The notes under the pieces are model-generated. The model made no database searches. It saw only the letters and a program-made list of their open reading frames with translations, and was not told the origin of the DNA. Of a stretch of DNA of 64,000 nt, positions 59,721-64,000 are shown one piece after another. Both the position numbers and the translations under genes were made by a program. Location: assembly GCA_900315075.1 (NCBI GenBank), contig OMXV01000019.1, positions 62,001 to 126,000 on the forward strand, read 5' to 3'. The stretch comes from an uncultured Prevotellaceae bacterium. Lineage in GTDB: Bacteria; Bacteroidota; Bacteroidia; Bacteroidales; Bacteroidaceae. How positions within the stretch are numbered: the first letter of the stretch is position 1; each line of letters begins with the position of its first letter.

Positions 59721-62444
59721 ATGATATTCAAATTAGAAACCCCAGAACACCAAAGAACAGCCATACGAAGTGTGGTGGAGGTCTTTCGTGGGATGGAAAG
59801 AAACACATACGACAATGCAACGGATGAGGACATTCGGGCAAACTACTGCTCGTTGTCTTTGGAAGCATTGATGGCAAACATAAACAAAATTACGTTTGAA
59901 AATGGAATAGATCCCTTGCAATCTTATCTTCAAAAAACCAGAAACGCATGTATAGAAATGGAAACTGGTACGGGCAAGACCTTGACCTATTTCCAAACAG
60001 CATACGAGTTGTATAAAGAATATGGACTAACCAAGTTCATCGTTCTTGTGCCGTCAATCCCTATCCGTCAGGGTGCCATAGATACGTTTGAGAATTTCAA
60101 AGCGCAGTTGGAGGACAAATACGGCTTTACTCCCAATGCCTTTGTGTATGACAGCTCGAAATTGAGCAACCTTCGTGATTTCATCACCGCTGAAACACCT
60201 CAAATTATGATTATGACGATGGCCTCTTTCAACTCAGAAGACAAGATTCTGAATCAAGAGGTGCGTGAAGACTTATTCAATAACAAGCCTTTCATCGAGG
60301 CTATTGCCCGTACACACCCCATCGTATTCATGGACGAGCCGCAGGAAGGAATGGACACAGATAATTCACAGCTTTGGCTTTCAAAACTTTCTCCATTGTT
60401 CAAGTTCCGCTATTCCGCCACACATGCCGTAAAGGTGAATATGCTCTATCAACTTACTCCAAGTGAAAGTTATCGTTTAGGATTAGTGAAAAAGATAGAA
60501 GTTCTCACTGTTACTGAGAAAAACGATGAGGCAACACTGAAAATTGAAATCAGCGAGGTGAAGGAAACCAAGACAGAGCCAAAGGTAAAATTGAAGTTTT
60601 GGAAATACAACAAGAACAAAGAAAACTTTGTCTTCAAAGATTCCAACCTTTTGAAAAAAGGCGATAATCTTGCCGAGAAATCAGGAAATGCCACCTATTC
60701 TGACTTTATTATCAGCCGCATTTACAAAAAGTTGAGTACACGTAAATGGGTGGTAGAGTTCACTAACGGCACCAGCATCGAAGAGGGGGCATCGTCGACA
60801 AACAAGGAACAAGTGTGGGCCTTACAGTTGGAATGGCTCATACGCCGTCATTTCGAGAACCAGCTGCGCTTGAAGCCCAAAGGTATTAAGAATCTTTCTC
60901 TCATCTTTATCGACAAGGTGGCTAACTATATGAGCCCAGAGAACCCTGTAATAAAGGAAATCTTTGAACAGCAGTACAAAACTGTATATGCTGAGTTTCA
61001 TAATGGACAGGCTCCATCGGAAGAACAAGTGTCTGCCATTCAGGGATTCTATTTCGCAAAGACCTCTACAGGTGAATTCACCGATAATGAAAAGACCAAT
61101 AAAAGCAATAAGGAAATCTACGACGAAATCCTGCATAACAAACAAAAGCTCCTATCATTTGGCAGCACAATAGAATTCGTATTCTCTCATTCTGCGCTTG
61201 GTGTAGGATGGGACAATCCTAATGTGTTTGGTATTGCCACACTCAATGAAAGTTATTCAGAGAACAAAAAACGCCAGGAAATAGGCCGAGGTCTTCGCAT
61301 CTGTGTGAACCAGCAAGGCGAACGTGTATATGATGCAGAGGGTACGCCCGACGATGAAATCATCAATCAGCTCACAGTGGTTCCCAATGAAACTTACGAG
61401 ACGTTTGCCCGAAGCTATCAGAACGAAAACGAGAAGGCATTTGGTAAGTCTGGTGCAGGTGCCAAACTCAAGCACACACATAAAGGCAAACACCAAAATC
61501 GCATAACGTTCAAACTAAATAAAGACGAGGGCATTCAGAGTGTATTCCGCAGGTTTTGGGATACAATTGCTAAGAAAACCACCTATCGCGTGAGCTTCGA
61601 CGAGGATGCTATCATACGTCGTAGTATAGAGGAATTGAACACTATTTCTATAGCTGATTATTATGCCGATGTTTCAAGTTATCGGGTTACGGACATCCAG
61701 GATTTCTCACACGAGTATATGGGTTCCGATGACCCGCGTCACCTAAAAGGGTGTTTCTCTCCACAAGATTTAGTTGAGGACCTTAGCGAAAAAACAGGTT
61801 TGTGCTATAATTCGGTATTGCGAATTATTCAAGGGATTGTGACCAAGAAAGAATATCTGAAGAACCCTCCTGTATTTCTGGAAAAGGCGGCGTTCAAAAT
61901 CAAGCAGGTGCAGCTTGAAGAACTGGTCAGATGTGTAGAATATGCCCCAACAGAAGAACACTATCCCTTCGATTTTGCCGACTTTACAAAAGATGCCTGC
62001 AACAATTTCGTTTCAACGCCAAATCATGGTGTATGGGATAAGACGCTTTATGACAGTGGACTCGAACGTGAATTTGCAGTTGATGCTGATAACATTGACA
62101 AGAACCCCAATGTGCTTTGTTTCTTGAAGTTCCCTTCATGGTACAAGATTCCAACACCAATTGGTAATTACGAACCAGACTTTGGAGTCGTGTTGAAGCG
62201 TGTATCGTTACGGAATAATCAAGACCAACAGGAATACTATTTCGTTGTTGAGATTAAAGGAACCAATGATATTAACGACAAAAAAGCCCTTACTCCTCAC
62301 GAAATAGCCCGCATCAATTGTGCTGTCAAGCATTTCCGCTCTCTTGGCATCGAGGCTGTTTATAAAGCCCCAATTCGTGAATTCTCAACATTTAAAGCGC
62401 AAGCAGAACAAACAATAAATACCAAAGCAAATGGAAACATATAA
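59721..62444 (+). CDS. Type III-like restriction endonuclease subunit (Res)
   Basis: 907 residues from ATG 59721, where the known family start (FKLETPEHQRTAIRSVVEVF) begins; in-frame starts at 59628 and 59631 would add about 31 residues. Helicase motifs are METGTGKT (80-87), DEPQ (205-208) instead of DEAH, FRYSATHA and, further on, VGWDNPNVFGIATL and QEIGRGLRICVN. A nuclease domain is near the end: YEPDFGVVL...YYFVVEIKGT, the PD-(D/E)xK pattern. It would cut DNA after translocation when two sites lack methylation. It overlaps the methyltransferase gene by 14 bases. Confidence 0.9.
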   Translation: MIFKLETPEHQRTAIRSVVEVFRGMERNTYDNATDEDIRANYCSLSLEALMANINKITFENGIDPLQSYLQKTRNACIEMETGTGKTLTYFQTAYELYKEYGLTKFIVLVPSIPIRQGAIDTFENFKAQLEDKYGFTPNAFVYDSSKLSNLRDFITAETPQIMIMTMASFNSEDKILNQEVREDLFNNKPFIEAIARTHPIVFMDEPQEGMDTDNSQLWLSKLSPLFKFRYSATHAVKVNMLYQLTPSESYRLGLVKKIEVLTVTEKNDEATLKIEISEVKETKTEPKVKLKFWKYNKNKENFVFKDSNLLKKGDNLAEKSGNATYSDFIISRIYKKLSTRKWVVEFTNGTSIEEGASSTNKEQVWALQLEWLIRRHFENQLRLKPKGIKNLSLIFIDKVANYMSPENPVIKEIFEQQYKTVYAEFHNGQAPSEEQVSAIQGFYFAKTSTGEFTDNEKTNKSNKEIYDEILHNKQKLLSFGSTIEFVFSHSALGVGWDNPNVFGIATLNESYSENKKRQEIGRGLRICVNQQGERVYDAEGTPDDEIINQLTVVPNETYETFARSYQNENEKAFGKSGAGAKLKHTHKGKHQNRITFKLNKDEGIQSVFRRFWDTIAKKTTYRVSFDEDAIIRRSIEELNTISIADYYADVSSYRVTDIQDFSHEYMGSDDPRHLKGCFSPQDLVEDLSEKTGLCYNSVLRIIQGIVTKKEYLKNPPVFLEKAAFKIKQVQLEELVRCVEYAPTEEHYPFDFADFTKDACNNFVSTPNHGVWDKTLYDSGLEREFAVDADNIDKNPNVLCFLKFPSWYKIPTPIGNYEPDFGVVLKRVSLRNNQDQQEYYFVVEIKGTNDINDKKALTPHEIARINCAVKHFRSLGIEAVYKAPIREFSTFKAQAEQTINTKANGNI

Positions 62445-64000
62445 AGACCACATAACGCTAACTCCCGATATGAACGAGGAACGTCTGAACACCCTCCGCG
62501 AACTATTCCCTGACTGGTTCACACAGGAAGGATATCTTGATATCAACGAAATCAAGAAAGCAGTCAATCCCGACAGTGTTGAAGAGACTGAACGATACGA
62601 GTTCCGTTGGTTTGGCAAATCAGCTGCCAAGCGTAATGCCTTTACGCCTACACGCGCTACACTGCATTACGATGCAGAGCGTAGTGTTAATGCTGATACG
62701 ACAGATAATATCATCATTGAAGGCGAGAACCTTGAAGTCCTGAAGATTCTGTCTTCAAATTATAGAGGAAAGGTAAAGTGCATTTATATTGATCCGCCAT
62801 ACAATGCAGATGCTCTGACAGCTTATAATGACAATTTTGCCCAAGACAAAAAAAAGTATTGGGAAGAGAGCGGAATAACAGAAAATGGTGTGGTTGTAGA
62901 TACAGAAACTGTGCCAGAAGGACGTATACATAGCGTTTGGATGAGCGATATATATGCACGTTTGCTCCAAGCCCGTTCTTTGCTAACATCAGATGGTATT
63001 ATTTTTATTTCCATCAATGATAAAGAAGTCATGCATTTGAAGAAAATCTGTGATGAGGTATTCTTTCCGAGCAACTTTATTGCCCAATTTGTTTGGGGAA
63101 CGGATGGTAATTTCGATAATCAAGCAAAGATAAAGACTTGTCACGAGTATATTTTGCTCTATGCCAAAAACGCAGCAGAGTTTGATTTTCCACATCTAGT
63201 TGATCCCAATATTACGGACAAGAGTAAGCTCAATAATGCACAGATTAGAAATACAATCGTTAAGAATGGGCCTAAGAATCCTGTCCAAAAGGTTATATTG
63301 AAAGCAGGTTTCCCATGTGAATTTGAGAGTGGTGTAATTCCTGCAAGACAGAATCAATGGCCACATTTTAACGAAGACATTGTTGTTGAAAATTATAAGG
63401 TTGTAAATGATGTTGAGATAGAAAGTGGTTGGGCAGCACGTGGACAATTTGATGCATTTATGAGTGAAGAGAACAATTGGAGACCTGTAAAAGACACTAA
63501 GGGACAAGACACCACATTTGTTCTTTTAGATTCTGGAACAATAGAATGTGTCAAGGATAGAGGGTTTAAAAGCCATGTTATCTCTCTTCTTCAGAATTTT
63601 GGTGGCACACAAAGTGCTACTAGCGAATTAAGTGCTTTGGGTATATATGGATTTGATTATCCAAAACCGACCAAACTGATAGAGTATCTAATTCGGATGA
63701 ACAATTGTGATGATTGTATAATTCTTGATTTTTTTGCAGGGTCAGGAACAACTGGACACGCCGTGGTCAACTGCAATCTACAAGATGGCGGAGGAAAACG
63801 AAAGTTCATCCTTGTTCAGTTCCCTGAAGCAATCTCTGCAAAACATGCTGCAGCCAAACATGGGTATAAAAAGATAAGTGATCAAACTATCGCTCGTAAC
63901 AAGGCAGTATATGATAAGATAAAAACTTCCTATGAAGGGAAACTTATCACTCCTGAAGACCAACAACAGTTAGACCAACTCGGGTTCAAAGTATTTACGC
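62431..64000 (+). CDS. Type III-like DNA adenine methyltransferase subunit (Mod), 3' end outside window
   Basis: 523 codons are seen from ATG 62431 without a stop, and the frame runs off the window. The first ~100 residues are an N-terminal helper region with IIIEGENLEVLKILSSNYRGK. The catalytic motif is DPPYN (121-125) and the SAM motif is DFFAGSGTTGHAV (433-445). DPPY before FxGxG is the beta-class order usual in type III Mod. The recognition domain lies between them (about 200-400). It shares 14 bases with the restriction gene. It recognises and protects the target and guides Res; the sequence read is not known. Confidence 0.92.
   Translation, partial: METYKDHITLTPDMNEERLNTLRELFPDWFTQEGYLDINEIKKAVNPDSVEETERYEFRWFGKSAAKRNAFTPTRATLHYDAERSVNADTTDNIIIEGENLEVLKILSSNYRGKVKCIYIDPPYNADALTAYNDNFAQDKKKYWEESGITENGVVVDTETVPEGRIHSVWMSDIYARLLQARSLLTSDGIIFISINDKEVMHLKKICDEVFFPSNFIAQFVWGTDGNFDNQAKIKTCHEYILLYAKNAAEFDFPHLVDPNITDKSKLNNAQIRNTIVKNGPKNPVQKVILKAGFPCEFESGVIPARQNQWPHFNEDIVVENYKVVNDVEIESGWAARGQFDAFMSEENNWRPVKDTKGQDTTFVLLDSGTIECVKDRGFKSHVISLLQNFGGTQSATSELSALGIYGFDYPKPTKLIEYLIRMNNCDDCIILDFFAGSGTTGHAVVNCNLQDGGGKRKFILVQFPEAISAKHAAAKHGYKKISDQTIARNKAVYDKIKTSYEGKLITPEDQQQLDQLGFKVFT

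Overview
The window looks like chromosome from a Prevotella-like member of the Bacteroidales. The reasons are: (i) intergenic promoters of the Bacteroidetes type (TTTG, 19-20 nt, TAnnTTTG); (ii) an F-type ATP synthase operon in the Bacteroidetes order atpD-atpC-two membrane genes-atpB-E-F-H-A-G, with a short epsilon subunit; (iii) lineage families such as DUF4836, DUF4421, DUF4923 and DUF4298; (iv) many secreted esterases, glycosidases and lipoproteins. No rRNA, IS transposase, integrase, phage gene or CRISPR array was seen.

Layout. 1-1.5 kb: tail of a DUF4298 gene, a flavin reductase and an acetyltransferase. 1.6-8.7 kb: a five-gene export operon on the minus strand (TolC, HlyD-like lipoprotein, tandem-ATPase ABC protein, two ABC-2 permeases) facing a divergent AraC regulator. 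8.9-10.7 kb: MsrA and a secreted glutathione peroxidase/nitroreductase fusion, probably for redox repair. 10.7-15.8 kb: GH125 mannosidase, a secreted carboxylesterase and a small ABC pair. 16-20 kb: DUF4836 lipoprotein, rsmE, a bifunctional nuclease and an NupG-like transporter. 20.2-27.9 kb: the complete ATP synthase operon. 28-30.6 kb: phosphofructokinase and NhaD antiporter. 30.7-32.5 kb: a GH2 enzyme that looks like a beta-glucuronidase. 32.5-38.2 kb: a surface-polysaccharide cluster (flippase and four glycosyltransferases). 38.4-40.1 kb: LUD protein, rhodanese and a secreted repeat protein.

40.5-54.7 kb is a block bounded by two convergent tRNA-Ser genes (CGA and UGA). Just inside it lie inverted ~98 bp copies of one sequence that includes the 3' end of tRNA-Ser(CGA). 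The block holds an M28 peptidase, two esterases, acetyltransferases, two metallo-beta-lactamase-fold hydrolases, a thioesterase, a methyltransferase, luxS and a GH51 arabinofuranosidase. 55-58 kb has a 20-residue-repeat secreted protein, another metallo-beta-lactamase-fold protein, DUF169 and DUF4923 proteins. 58-64 kb is a defence-type region: a hipB-like regulator with a truncated hipA, then an XRE regulator and a type III-like restriction-modification pair in res-mod order, with mod running off the window end.

The most unusual material is non-coding: a ~170 bp palindromic element in two full and three decayed copies, mostly in gene leaders; paired 7-bp and 8-bp arrays upstream of start codons; an 81-bp tandem repeat carrying three copies of a promoter; and the inverted tRNA-end duplication. 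Functions are inferred from sequence motifs alone; no database search was run.
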